Source: Petrosia ficiformis (Eukaryota; Porifera; Demospongiae; Haplosclerida; Petrosiidae). Taken from it: a stretch of DNA of 64,000 nt. The notes under the pieces are model-generated. The model was not told the DNA's origin. It ran no database searches and was given only the letters and a program-made list of their open reading frames with translations. This document shows positions 34,601-45,495 of the stretch, in pieces. The number at the start of each line of letters is the position of its first letter. The first letter of the stretch is position 1. The translations under genes and the position numbers were made by a program. The stretch is from assembly GCA_947044365.1 (NCBI GenBank), contig OX345636.1:4236001-4300000 (forward strand). Direction: 5' to 3'.

Positions 34601-37600
34601 AATAAGATGCAACAGGATTACCTTGAATTACATTGTCGCTTACAAAAAGGAAAGATTGGTGATGCATCAACTCTTCTGGTAAATTGTATTTTTGTTTCTT
34701 TCCTTAATGTGCTTTGCATTCCACAGCAAGGGATCACTTCTATGAACATGACTTTGCAAAATGATGCTGCAGAAGGATTGCTAATATTGTGCAACAACTT
34801 GGAGGTCTTATATTCATGCAGACTTTTATCTTGTTATTGAATTCAATTTTGTAAAGGACAATGATGATCAGCTAACTTCCATTTTAATTGAAAGAACAGG
34901 AATTTGTTCAGATTGTAACTTTGTAAGTGATTATTTATTATTATCCATTATATTAGTCTCTTTTTCAAAAAAAGGTTAAGCAAGAAGTTGTTACACATTA
35001 TCACTGTGAAATGAATATGACCATACAAGTGAAATCAAGCACTGTGTCTGAGTTGTATTCACAATTTCTTAGTTTGACAACATCTGAGGGATTGTTAACT
35101 TGCAAAAGGTAATGTAATGTAATAAATAAATGAAATGTAATAGTATTTGCCAAATGTTTGTGCAGTGCCTGTGGAATTTGTACTAAACATTTATCTGTAT
35201 CTGGCAAGCTGATCAAACTACCTGATACATTACTCATGTGCTTTTGTCGTGTTGGAGGTGCCATGCCATCAAAGTGTGGAGTAATCTTGGAAAGGTTTGT
35301 AAGAATGTATTACACATGATGTTGATAACAACATATTTGCATTGCATTTCAAGATACTTTTCTGCAAGTCTTCATGATTCAAGTATAATGTCGTACACAT
35401 TGGCCTCTATTATTGTAAGACAAAACTATAGACTTTATATTGTGTTTTTACGTCTTTGAACTTCATCAGATTCATCATGGTGGGACCAGAGGTGGGACTA
35501 ACTCTGGACATTGTAAATAGTTTTGCAAAAATAAATTAAAATATTACATCTAATTGGATTAACAGATACATCTCTGGTATGGGATAATGAATGTTGGATC
35601 CATTATAACGATTCAAGTGTCACATACGAGAATGCAGACTATCACCTGGATGAATATGTTGCAGTATGTACTTGTATGATGTCAGCAAAAGCATTAATGA
35701 TATCTTTACCTTTCAATTGCAGACAAACGTGGCAATAGCAGTGTACACATCACCAGATTCAAAGGTAAATGTATACACTATGGTTTTGTTGTAGACATTG
35801 GTACTTTATAATTATAGTGAGTGTATTGATTAGGTGTTTTTGAAGCCATTAGCTGGATGGCCACCACCACTCTCTCCAAGATTGCCTCCAGTAAATAATT
35901 ATTATTTAGTATTATATATATTATATATAATCTTCACAATTCATGCACAGTGTGAGACATTTGGATTACATTGCACAACTAAGGTATACTTGTAAATCTC
36001 ACTGCATTGCTGACTTTTTCATTTAGGTATGGAATGACTTGGTTGAGAGTAACTCAGACATCCACCTGCAGTCATTCAGAGGAACAACCTGGCTTTTATC
36101 TGAGGTTTGCTTGGAATCACTCATTTGTAAATTAACTAATACTTCCATAATAGGCTATTGTGAAGTATCTCCATCTACTTTGTACTGAATTAAAAGTGTG
36201 TTGTTGTGTACACATCATGTAAAGAATTTTTTGTAAACAGAATAAAACGAGAATGCATTGTTTTGATCCTGTGTTCTTACCCAAACTAAAAGCAAATGGT
36301 TACCATGCTGTTCAAAAATTCACAAAGGTAACCCATTCAAGTCATTCAATCACTTTATAAATTCTATGTTTGCTTTGCATAGCATGTCGATATATTTTCC
36401 ATGGAATACCTGCTATTTCCAGTGCATTTGTCATCACATTGGGTCCTTGTTGTAAGTTCAGAGATTGTGTGCAATAATATTAATCATCATGGTTATTATA
36501 TACAGGTGATAGGCATGGATGATCAGATCATCTACTACATAGATCATCTACACAATGAATCTCCCACTACTGTGAACTGGATATGGTATATAACCACTAA
36601 TTTATATACAATAATTTTATTATGAATTTGTATCTCTGCATTTTGTATAGGTATTACTTATGTCAGGAAAGCATACAAAGAAGATATGCAACACTTAGAA
36701 GATGTAATTGGAGATACGCAAATTCTAAGGTGCAAATACAATGACAAATACATTGAAATTTCATTTGTTACATAAGTATCTTTACATAATTTTAATTATA
36801 GGACATTAAACTTATGCACCAAATGAATAGCTATGACTGTGGAATTTATTTGCTAATGGTAAGAATAAATATGTCCATTAATATCAGTGCAATATTTATT
36901 AACAATAATAATCGTTATTTAAAGGCTGCCAGGTGTTTTGCAATGAAATGTAAACTGTCATACACAGTGGTGAATATTATTATATCACTCTAATTTCATG
37001 TCTTTAAGTTTGTTGACCACAGGAAGCAGCTGCTCTAGCAAGGAAACAATTCTTGTATGAAATAATGACAAACAAGATAAGAATTGACAATGAATGTAAG
37101 TTGAAGTGTTAAAAGTTGTAAAACATAGTCTATAATTATAATTACACAAAAGTTGAAAGTGCTTACAAGAGATCAACAATATTAGAAATTGCTCCTCTTT
37201 CTATATCCGGTGTGACAGAGGTATAAATAGTTCAGTACTAACATCGATTTGGCAAAGCATAATCAAATGATATTAGGTCTCAGATGATGATGACAATGAT
37301 CTACCATTGGTTACCTTCTCTAGTTGTGCAAATACTTCCAAGGAAAAGGAAGGTAATGGTATACTACAGTTGGTACCAATTTATTTAGTTTTGTTTTTCT
37401 CCAGTCCATGAATCTCAATCAAAACAACCACCACAGAATGAGATTTCAGAATACACTACTGCTCTATCCATCGATGGGGCAAATGTTTCTCTTAAAGGTG
37501 TTCGCAATCTGTATCAAGCACATATTTCAGTTGAGGTATGCAAGTATCAAGACAGAGTATTAAATACATGTGTGCTGAAACTAATATCTCATTTGTGCAG

Positions 37601-39647
37601 GTAGTGTATTACTTCCTTCACCTATTGAAATTTGTGAATAATAACCTATTTAACCAAAGTGATCCAGTGAGGTAGTACACAATGCATAGATGTTGAATTA
37701 ATACATTTTTTTCTATCTTGTAAGGATATAAAGGGATATATAGAAATTATTTATGACTACCAGATAGAAAAGTGCTATACTGCTGTTACCAAAACAGAGT
37801 TTGATAATATAAACCCTTGCCAACAAATCAAGGTGTGTTTAGCTTGTAATAATATTCATGATCAATATATTTTTGGGTTCTAGTTTACACCTGCAGAAGT
37901 ATGGCTTATTTTATGCCCAATATGGGAGGATAATCACTGCTTGATAAGTGTAGGATAACACATACATATACACAAACACACACCATATATACAGAAGTTC
38001 AATATGCTCATGCTAGCTGTACTTTCATACAACACATCCATGGCTGTAATAGTTTCATATAATACAGGTTGCAGATTTCATCCAGATGCATATTATAGTA
38101 TATGATCCATGTGGTTGTTCAGTAGACAACCACAAGAAAGGAATACACATATTCAGGTAATAGTAGTTCATAATACAAATTATACACTTTACCCAATTCT
38201 TATGTATTAAATAGAAAAGCAGTAGGTACATGGAAGTGTTGCCAGGAAAATGTGGCTCGTCGATTCAATAACTGGAGGATAATACCATACAATACGGTTA
38301 ATATTTTATTATATCATCACTGTGGTTTTGTTAATCCTCTCATACAGAGTTGCTTTCCACCCTCTGATTATGAGATGCTAATTTGCAAGGTTATTTATAT
38401 ATATCGTTATTTTAATTTACATTTTATTCCACTTTGATTTCAGTTCGCTTCACAGTTAATTAACCTCCAAGAATATATTTGCAATGATGAAAAAGTGAGT
38501 TTACATATGAAATTGTCATAGTTGTTAATAGATCACTTAACTATATAGAAATTAGAATATTGTATGTGGATGTGCAAAGAAATATTAAGAAGGTATTGTT
38601 TTTGTGTTACTGCATGAGTGCATAAACTATGATGTTTGAACAGCAGGCATATATCTGAAGCTGTGGTCAACAGTGACATAGTAAAACAACTTGAAGATTT
38701 GTGTAGTGAAGCTGGTGAAGACATAGGTAACTACTGCATTGCAATTACTGTGGAAAAAAAGTAATATGTACATTCATACAATATCACACAGTCAGCTCAG
38801 AGGAGAATACACATGAGGATCAGAATGATAGTAAGTATAATTGTATACTTATTTGTGCAATGAATGTATCTTGTTATTTGTATTTATATAACGTGCAATC
38901 TTTTGTAGACTTTGACCCAATTAGAGAAGGTTGTCTTGTGCCTGATTTCAAGAACAAATCGGGGTCACAAGAGGATCTTTTCCATATTAAGTGGGGGAGT
39001 GAGTGTTACATTAGCTGCTACCCAACATTGGAAAGACAACAATCTGATGAGTATGCACATGAATTATATTTACACCTTAAAACTTTCCTATGTCATTGAA
39101 TTACAGTAAATGCATATTTACACGTTCATTTATACGTCAAACTGTAAAAGAATTAGAGGTATTTATGTACAGTATTCATAAGTGTATGCACATGATATAC
39201 TTTTATTTTAGCCAACACTTCGACAACTTTATTTGGGGGAATGTCAAAGTGACTTCCCTAAACATGTGCAAACATTGAAGAAGCTCGGAGTACATAAATG
39301 TGCACCTTGGCCTATTGAACTTATGGATATGGTATGTCTCTGTATATCATGTGGTAGTAGAATAAATATTATGTAATTATATTTATTCAGGAATTTGAAG
39401 TACAGTATTTTGTTATGGGTCTTGAAAGTGATATTTTGAAGAAACCTATTATGTCTTTTCAACACAATATTAATGTATACGTAATATGGCCAGAGGTAAG
39501 AAAAGATATAACATTGTTGCGTTATGTTGAAGATTCAACATGTGATGTGTTCACTAGATCCTCACTGCCCTCATCATGAAAAAGTACAACATGAAGTACA
39601 GTGAAGCCGTAAATACTTTCTTGTCAAGATCGCTTCCAAAAGATTAA
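30416..39647 (+). CDS. Giant PHD / DDE-transposase-like / USP / ULP1 composite protein
   Basis: About 54 short exons with GT-AG introns mostly of 45-90 bp join in phase to about 1,945 codons, ending TAA at 39645. Start: ATG at 30416-30418 is followed at once by the donor GTATGG and resumes GRRKKYKIC at 30469; this three-base coding exon is my inference. The phases leave a gap of 3n+1 bases in 30718-31004, so one microexon is unresolved. Domain order: N-terminal region, PHD finger (about residues 140-190), DDE-like core (about 360-650), basic linker RRPKKRKLP (a likely nuclear signal), USP (about 935-1230), ULP1/SENP (about 1255-1460), a second ULP1-like fold (about 1550-1720) and an unknown C-terminal domain (about 1775-1944). 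Transposons of plants and animals are known to carry a ULP1 protease next to a transposase; a PHD finger plus a complete USP plus two C48 folds I do not know of. Many introns suggest host-gene-like ageing. I saw no terminal inverted repeats. It acts most likely in the nucleus on ubiquitin- and SUMO-marked chromatin (inference). Confidence 0.8.
32084..32103 (+). other. Possible 20-bp intron or frameshift
   Basis: Between two clearly coding stretches the frame runs into TAA at 32098. Removing exactly GTAATCC...TTAAAAG (20 bases, GT...AG) restores the frame as YYNGEKHSRPIKK. Twenty bases is far below usual animal intron sizes, so the alternative is a 20-base insertion or a frameshift that kills the gene. 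Confidence 0.5.
33408..33747 (+). repeat. 170-bp tandem duplication holding one exon of the composite gene
   Basis: Units 33408-33577 and 33578-33747 are nearly identical and each contains a 65-base exon (33477-33541 and 33647-33711) flanked by the same TAAATAG acceptor and GTGAGT donor. The exon products differ by one residue (RYKNW versus RYKDW). The exon enters in phase 1 and leaves in phase 0, so using both would shift the frame. Confidence 0.9.
34202..35890 (+). other. Ubiquitin-specific protease (C19) domain of the composite gene
   Basis: Exons: 34202-34270, 34323-34344, 34401-34533, 34590-34678, 34727-34804, 34857-34922, 34975-35108, 35166-35294, 35354-35414, 35470-35512, 35566-35663, 35723-35764 and 35834-35890. 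The Cys box reads KYCWGNSVIQALE (nucleophile codon TGT 34473-34475; most USPs have NTCYMNSVLQAL). The QQDAxEF box is LQNDAAEGLL. Two CxxC pairs (GICSDC and SACGIC) form the usual USP zinc ribbon, followed by KLPDTLLMCFCR. The His box is split by an intron: NSGH|Y, then WIHYNDSSVT supplying the Asn/Asp. All catalytic residues are kept, so the domain is probably an active deubiquitinase. At about 290 residues it is a minimal USP. Confidence 0.85.
35951..37352 (+). other. ULP1/SENP-type SUMO protease (C48) domain of the composite gene
   Basis: Exons: 35951-35983, 36027-36104, 36154-36195, 36241-36327, 36383-36451, 36506-36585, 36651-36729, 36802-36858, 36925-36969, 37023-37095, 37153-37220 and 37277-37352. 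The match to Ulp1 is strong and continuous: WLLSEAIVKYLHLLC, then VFLPKLKANGYHAVQKFTK, VDIFSMEYLLFPVHLSSHW (catalytic His), IYYIDHL (Asp), and LMHQMNSYDCGIYLLM (Gln and Cys), ending RKQFLYEIMTNKI. All four catalytic positions are present, so deSUMOylase-type activity is likely. The acceptor at 37152 was chosen because other acceptors give a stop. Confidence 0.9.
37405..39647 (+). other. Second C48-like (probably inactive) fold and unknown C-terminal domain
   Basis: Exons: 37405-37535, 37601-37666, 37725-37832, 37884-37949, 38068-38156, 38215-38296, 38348-38389, 38444-38494, 38549-38592, 38644-38726, 38792-38830, 38909-39050, 39107-39158, 39212-39331, 39391-39495 and 39558-39647. Residues WLILCPIWEDNHCLIS|VADFIQ keep the position of the Ulp1 His, and IIVYDPCG keeps the Asp. 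At the nucleophile site the sequence is CFPPSDYEMLIC, where Ulp1 has YDCG: Cys is replaced by Tyr. This is a pseudoprotease, perhaps a SUMO-binding module. The last about 170 residues (CLVPDF...KLGVHKCAPWPIELMD...YVIWPEILTALIMKKYNM) form a separate conserved-looking domain I cannot name. Confidence 0.7.
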
Positions 39648-39797
39648 TAATTATGCTAAATTATTAAAATGTATCAACTTATCTTTACTATTATTATATT
39701 ATTTTATATACAGTTATTGTGAAATGAAATTGTAATCTCAAAAGCAGACAAAATGTACCAAAATAATATTTGAATAGGTGGTGATTACACATAAATG

Positions 39798-39803
39798 AAT
39801 AAA
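39798..39803 (+). terminator. AATAAA polyadenylation signal candidate
   Basis: AATAAA occurs 150 bases after the stop of the composite gene, at the very start of the downstream satellite. It is the first consensus signal after the stop. Confidence 0.4.
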
Positions 39804-40770
39804 AGTGACATTCAGATCCCTATACATATAAGTCACTCACAAGTATAGCGATTTAAGATAGACCATCAGCGTATATTGTGATCATTGAATGGGCGTTCCT
39901 TAAATTTGAATTCGCCATTGAACTTACATAGTAACAACTAAATCCAAGTGACTTTTAGATCCCTAACATACATGTGAATATGAAAATCACTTTAATAATA
40001 GTATCAGTTACTCACAAGTATAGCGATTTAAGATAGACCATCAGCGTATATTGTGATCATTGAATGGGTGTTCCTTAAATTTGAATTCGCCATTGAACTA
40101 ACATAGTAACAACTAAATCCAAGTGACTTTTAGATATATACCTAGCATACATATGAATCGGAAAATCACTTTAATAATAGTATCAGTTACTCACAAGTAT
40201 AGCGATTTAAGATAGACCATCAGCGTATATTGTGATCATTGAATGGGCGTTCCTTAAATTTGAATTCGCCATTGAACTAACATAGTAACAACTAAATCCA
40301 AGTGACTTTTAGATCCCTAACATACATGTGAATATGAAAATCACTTTAATAATAGTATCAGTTACTCACAAGTATAGCAATTTAAGATAGACCATCAGCG
40401 TATATTGTGATCATTGAATGGGTGTTCCTTAAATTTGAATTCGCCATTGAACTAACATAGTAACAACTAAATCCAAGTGACTTTTAGATATATACCTAGC
40501 ATACATATGAATCGGAAAATCACTTTAATAATAGTATCAGTTACTCACAAGTATAGCGATTTAAGATAGACCATCAGCGTATATTGTGATCATTGAATGG
40601 GCGTTCCTTAAATTTGAATTCGCCATTGAACTAACATAGTAACAACTAAATCCAAGTGACTTTTAGATGTATACCTAGCATACATATGAATAGGAAAATC
40701 ACTTTAATAATAGTATCAGTCACTTACAAATATTTTTAAGTTAGACTATTAGCGTGTATTGTGATCAGTA
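39804..40770. repeat. Satellite array, about 177-bp unit in alternating 175/179-bp forms
   Basis: The landmark TATAGCGATTTAAGATAGAC starts at 39844, 40019, 40198, 40373 and 40552, with a decayed sixth copy near 40730. Spacings of 175, 179, 175 and 179 show two unit types alternating: one carries CCCTAACATACATGTGAATATG, the other ATACCTAGCATACATATGAATCGG. So the array grew as a dimer of 354 bp. Units are nearly identical, so expansion was recent. Confidence 0.9.
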
Positions 40771-42012
40771 CAATTTACATATAATTATTTACTTACAGGC
40801 TAGCTAATGTTGATGGTGACATCTCTGCATTAGTAATTCTATAAAAATATAATTCATTAAATTACTTATATCTGTATGTTGTATAAACACATATTTATGT
40901 AATATACTTTTATTATAATAATATTATGACAATGTCTTTATCTGCTCTCACACTGATCAGCAATACAGTAGTTATCCAGTGTGCCTGTTATTCCGATGTT
41001 CACCCACAGCATATTATTTTTACACAATTGTTCGTTTTTGATCTGTTCATTCTGTCATATATACAATGCATAAAATTACAAACAAGTTATCTTTATTACA
41101 TTCTTTGTCCATTCTGGTTTTTAATAAAGAGCAATTTATTACTTGGAAACTCCTTGACGTCTTAAATAGTTTCTTTGACACCAGTGGAATTGTTTAATGT
41201 TGTGTAGCAGGTTGCTTGTAATTTTGTATTAACAGGAATATCTACTCAATATATATATATATAATAATTGTGTATATAATCATACAATTTATAAGTATGT
41301 TGGAGCACAGCCAACTACTGGGATGATGTGAAGCCAAAGCATTGGAGCCAGTTAGAATACAGAATTAGATATACCTTGTTAGATGCAGAATTAGATATAC
41401 CTTGTTAGATGCAGCAATAATTTATAAAACCTACCTTTATAAATATGAGTAGCGGGTATTGTTATAAATTTTGAATGAGAGGCTGCAGGTTGCCAGATAT
41501 TTAGCAGGGAAATTTTTGTGGTTAACTTCAAAACCTCAAGAATGCGGGGCTGAACGTATGTGGTCAGTTGAGTATAATAAAGAGCAAACAAAGTCAGTGA
41601 CCTTCAGTGAACTGCTGACCTCAACACACCCTCCGCGTGGGTGAACAATTTGTATACACACGCCCAGCGCGTTAAAAGGGTTAAGAAGAAGTTGTGGCTG
41701 TCATGAAATCCTGCAGTAGTTTGGAAATCAAAGTCAGTTTTCGCAAGCATCATTAATTATCTATCCATCAAATGCTATTATTTAGAAGCTAATGATGAGA
41801 ATGCAGATTTTTAGTTTGCATTATAAAATTAATAATAAAGCAGTGTTTTAATATATATAATTTATATATTTTAAATTTTAATTCGCAGATGGGAGCAGCT
41901 GGATTTAAAGGTAGCTGGCCTCCTGTTTTTCCAGACAATGGTGGTATGTTAAGGAAAACAACAGTATGCTATAGATCTGTAATACTAATGATCAGTAGTC
42001 TCGCGTAGCCAG
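40771..42012. other. AT-rich intergenic region
   Basis: No gene recognised. TTAGATATACCTTGTTAGATGCAG is partly doubled near 41365-41412. A GC-richer patch at 41630-41665 (CCCTCCGCGTGGGTG, CGCCCAGCGCG) resembles an element end. A short unplaced piece at 41888-41945 (GGAGCAGCTGGATTTAAAGG) might be coding debris. Confidence 0.35.
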
Positions 42013-42057
42013 ACTCAACCCTCTGCTGCGCGAAAGTCGCGCAGCAGAGGGTTGGGT
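42013..42057. repeat. GC-rich perfect hairpin, 3-base loop
   Basis: CAACCCTCTGCTGCGCGA, then AAG, then TCGCGCAGCAGAGGGTTG. One of the most stable short structures in the window, probably a foldback end of an element since it abuts TCTCGCGTAGCCAGAC. Confidence 0.85.
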
Positions 42058-42238
42058 CAGTACGTCACTCCTGGAAACATATGGATCGCATGATTGCCAA
42101 AACATGTGATACGCACCGTTGTCATCAATTACGTAACGTATCTGATTACAGATCTGTTAATCAATCACAATATTGGGTGTGTACTCTGGTCAAAGTCAAG
42201 ATGGCTCCTGATGACACATTGTTTTACCAACTTCTTCT

Positions 42239-42661
42239 ATTATATAATAGAGTAATTTTATTGAGCCTTAATAACACGGTAGAGTTTTTTTAAATTATCA
42301 ATAACAATAATAAAATTATTATTAATAAAAACTGAACGTTTCGACCCGAAGGTCTTCTTCAGCAGTATACAAAAAACAAAACCAAATAGCCTATTTATAT
42401 ACGGACAGATAACAAGTGATGACATCATGACAGTACAAAGAGTGAGAACAATGATGGTACAGGAATACAAAGGGTAGTACAGAAAATAACAAGGTTTGAC
42501 AATGATGGTACAAGAAAAGTAAACTATGACATGAAGGTTTAGATTAAGTCTGTGATGGTCGAAACGTTCAGTTTTTATTAATAATAATTTTATTATTGTT
42601 ATTGATAATTAAAAAAACTCTACCGTGTTATTAAGGCTCAATAAAATTACTCTATTATATA
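42239..42661. mobile_element. Long-TIR element (arms about 107 bp)
   Basis: The left arm, from TATATAATAGAGTAATTTTA to GAACGTTTCGACC, returns inverted at 42557-42661 almost without mismatch. The inside (about 210 bp) has no coding sense. The minus strand of the left arm edge reads CTGAAGAAGACC...GGTCGAAACG. It lies just before RecQ-like sequence and may have inserted into that relic's gene. Confidence 0.75.
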
Positions 42662-42704
42662 TTACAACATGGTAATGAATATCTATAACATTCTTCTATT
42701 ATGA

Positions 42705-43095
42705 TAGTTTTAAGTCCTCTCGTATCACTAGTGAAAGGCAAAGTAGCCACATATAAAGGTATGGTATATGGAGGGCAACAGGATGATATAGCTGTGTGAG
42801 CTAGTATTGCATATCTCCTCCCAAATGCCTCATAATTTCAGAAATCTAGGATATACTATTATCCAGCACTTAAAAGAATGATTTAGTTGGAATAAGTGTG
42901 GATGAAGCCCACTGTATAGATATTTGGTAAGTAAATGTATTAAAAATACTAAATCATTGCTATATTAATTTTGTATATACACACGGGAGAGTCTTTCAGA
43001 ATAGAGTTTAGAAATATTGGAGAATTGCGTTCACTTGTACCAAAGGTTGTGAATATGATAGCTTTAACAACCACAGCACCTTTTACGTTTTAACA
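42705..43095 (+). pseudogene. RecQ-like helicase relic
   Basis: VLSPLVSLVKGKVATYKG (42708 on) resembles the RecQ segment between motifs I and II, then a stop follows. Further on GISVDEAHCIDIW contains the DEAH box, is cut by GTAAGT, and continues as GESFRIEFRNIGELRSLVPK and MIALTTTAPFTF, which matches the motif III area (ALTATA), then a stop. Within this piece there is a stop before motif II, a frameshift-like gap before it, and a damaged acceptor (CACG in place of an AG). The ATPase residues of motif I are not seen. Multiplied RecQ-like genes are often transposon companions. Not functional as it stands. Confidence 0.55.
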
Positions 43096-43508
43096 CCCAT
43101 AAGATAATAGATAATACAAGACAGTCTCTTTATGCATGATTTCTTAGCTATTATGAAAATACCAAATCGATTAAACATCGAGTACATGCTCAAATCAAAA
43201 TTTAATCCATTAATGGATACCATCGTTCAGAATGGTATGAAAGCTATAATGATCAGCAACAATTGGTGTTGCATCACCCCCTCCCTCAAGTACAATTTGA
43301 TACTGCTATTGCAGAATGGTGAGATGCTTTCAAATTTCGTCATTATACATATATGAGTACAGTGTTGTTGTTGTTTGGAAACTCTGTCACAATTTATAAC
43401 ACTGCAAAAATAAAAGAACTCAATCTTTACATTTGCAAGGATTTAACAATTACATTGTTGTTCACTATACATACATCTAATACTGCAGCTCTTTGTAGTT
43501 ACCCTCGC
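43096..43508. other. Unassigned sequence after the RecQ relic
   Basis: A 74-codon frame (43132-43356) has no motif I recognise. CACTGCAAAAATAAAAGAAC near 43404 begins a TIR-family fragment. Confidence 0.35.
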
Positions 43509-44141
43509 CGCGTAGCATAGGTGGAAGGGTAGGAATTCTTCTAAAACCTTTTTGTTCTAAAGTTATGACAAGTTTTATAACTCACAGTTACCGTTTCACG
43601 ACTTTAAGATGAAACGAGGGCAATAATGAGAGTAAATATAGACACACAAAACACAGGTGATCCTCTTGCATGGCTGTCACTAGCCAAGAAACACTTCAAA
43701 CCACCAAAACAATCGATGTAATGGTTGCTACTACATCACCATTGATGCAAGATAGAGAGCTACCTAGCTCCACCTACAGGTATGTGCACGTACGTGCATG
43801 CTTGCATACTAAACACATGGTAGAGGTGATTCGTTTTCACACGGAGACTTTAGAGGTAGACTTGAGAGCTTTTTCAAAGGAAAACAGAGAATAAGATGTA
43901 AGATATATATATATATATACAAATTATACATTTCTTTCATTGATATTCTTTTAGGATAGAAAGTTATATATATATATATAATTATATAGCAGTTTTAATT
44001 AATGCCCATAATGAAATGTTTTCAAATTTGTATTTCTATTCCATGTAACAAAAGTGTTGTTTGTTTCATACACTTCATTATATTTTTTTTAAAAATGGAG
44101 TGCTTTGTATTACTTTGCCACATAGGCGAGGGTCCCGTCCC
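43509..44141. mobile_element. TIR element with exon-like core (ACCCTCGCC ends), copy 1
   Basis: The left end TACCCTCGCC and the right end GGCGAGGGT are inverted. The core at 43661-43781 (acceptor AACACAG, donor GTATGT) reads DPLAWLSLAKKHFKPPK with stops further on, and is matched in reverse at 56900-57020, where the frame is open. Around it, GTACGTGCA and AACGAGGGCAATAATGAGAG also recur inverted near 57050. Probably a transposon remnant with one coding exon, now broken in this copy. Confidence 0.6.
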
Positions 44142-45491
44142 GATGGCGCTCTTTAATATAATCAATTACTTAAAGCATCACAATTTTAGGGTGTTGTCTA
44201 CTCATATTTTATGCCAACAATGTAGTGATCGTTTAATGCTAAAGTCCATGAAATTTTATCTGTCAATCAAAACAGTTTGGAAACTTGCAAACACAATTTA
44301 AGTTATTGTAGTCATAACTTTTAATACTTTATGCACATTATGTCATAGTAACATCATGCTTGTAAATACAGCATCCTCAATGACATTTGACAAGCTAAAT
44401 TGAAATTCATCATATTAATCATGCAACCGTAATAAATACAATTTAAATGGTTATTTTTACAATTGCAGTGATCCAGCCATTTAAAAAAATTGATTATAAA
44501 GACATGAGGATCATGGTGACTTAACAACAGAGTTAAACTAACCAGTTCTACATAACAACCCTACAGTTAAGTATAGCTTCTTTGTGTTTTGTTTTTACTC
44601 TATCCATAATTGCACATAAGGTTTTTATGTTCTAATCTTATTTCTGAGCTTTATTAGTCTACTTGCTTTCATGTTTTAAATTCTTTTTGTATTATTTACC
44701 ATATTATCCAATTTAATCGTTCATGTTTGTATTCATAAAAAAAGAATGTTTGCATTCGTATAGAAATCACTCATTGAATTGCATGAATATATAATCTCAT
44801 AGTTACATCATGCATATAGTTACAATAACCTGTATGACAAACTAGATTGAAATACATGCATGAATAAATTGGTTATTATAACAATTTTATTTTTGCTGTG
44901 AAATCACTATACATCAATATAAAATTATGGATTCTGTGTATTTTGACAGTAACTGTAAATTCCTTCATTCTGACAGTGACATTCAATCCATGTGAAACTG
45001 TAGCTGCAGATAATAAATATTGTAATGTAATCCTGCAAACATCATGCTTTGATATCTAGTACTACAAATAACTACATGTGTAATTATAAATCACAATAAC
45101 ACTATTACTCTTCAGAAGCATTGAATAGCAAATCTATCACTACATCTAGCTAGTTACAAGTATTATTATACATCAACATGCCATTCTAATCTCTATTTTA
45201 ACATGCTCTAATCTAACTTCAAAGGAACATCAAAGGGCAGACACATGAACTAAAATACTGCATGAGCACATCAAACAGAACATCTGCATTGTGGACAATA
45301 GAATGTTGACATACCACAACCACATTGGTAAATTGTAATCTATAAAACCTGATTTGCAGTAACTAAGTAGGTCTGTACTTCCATGGCCAGCATCTTTCTC
45401 TACTTTTATCATGTTATGAATGTATTTATAATTGTATATCTCTATGTATTTTTGCAGAGTAATGTTATAAAGGAGTGGTTATTCACATTAA
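44142..45491. repeat. Cluster of CACTGCAAAAA / TTTTTGCAGTG and TAACTGTAAATTCCTTC elements
   Basis: Many fragments of two families: ends such as ATTGCAGTG (44464), and the TAACTGTAAATTCCTTCATTC word (44950), which recurs at 46735, 50724, 50865, 54250, 55390, 55515, 55970, 56075, 56190 and 56390. No gene. Confidence 0.55.
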
Positions 45492-45495
45492 TTAA

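Noticed and set aside
37171..37220. Exon start after ATATTAG near 37180
   Set aside because: With the preceding phase it makes TAA at once; the acceptor at 37151-37152 gives an open join.
37601..37671. Exon end at 37671 with donor GTAGTA
   Set aside because: It gives phase 2 and a stop in the next exon; the donor GTGAGG at 37667 keeps the frame open.
39804..40770. CRISPR-like array
   Set aside because: The whole 175-179-bp unit repeats without short unique spacers, as in a eukaryotic satellite.
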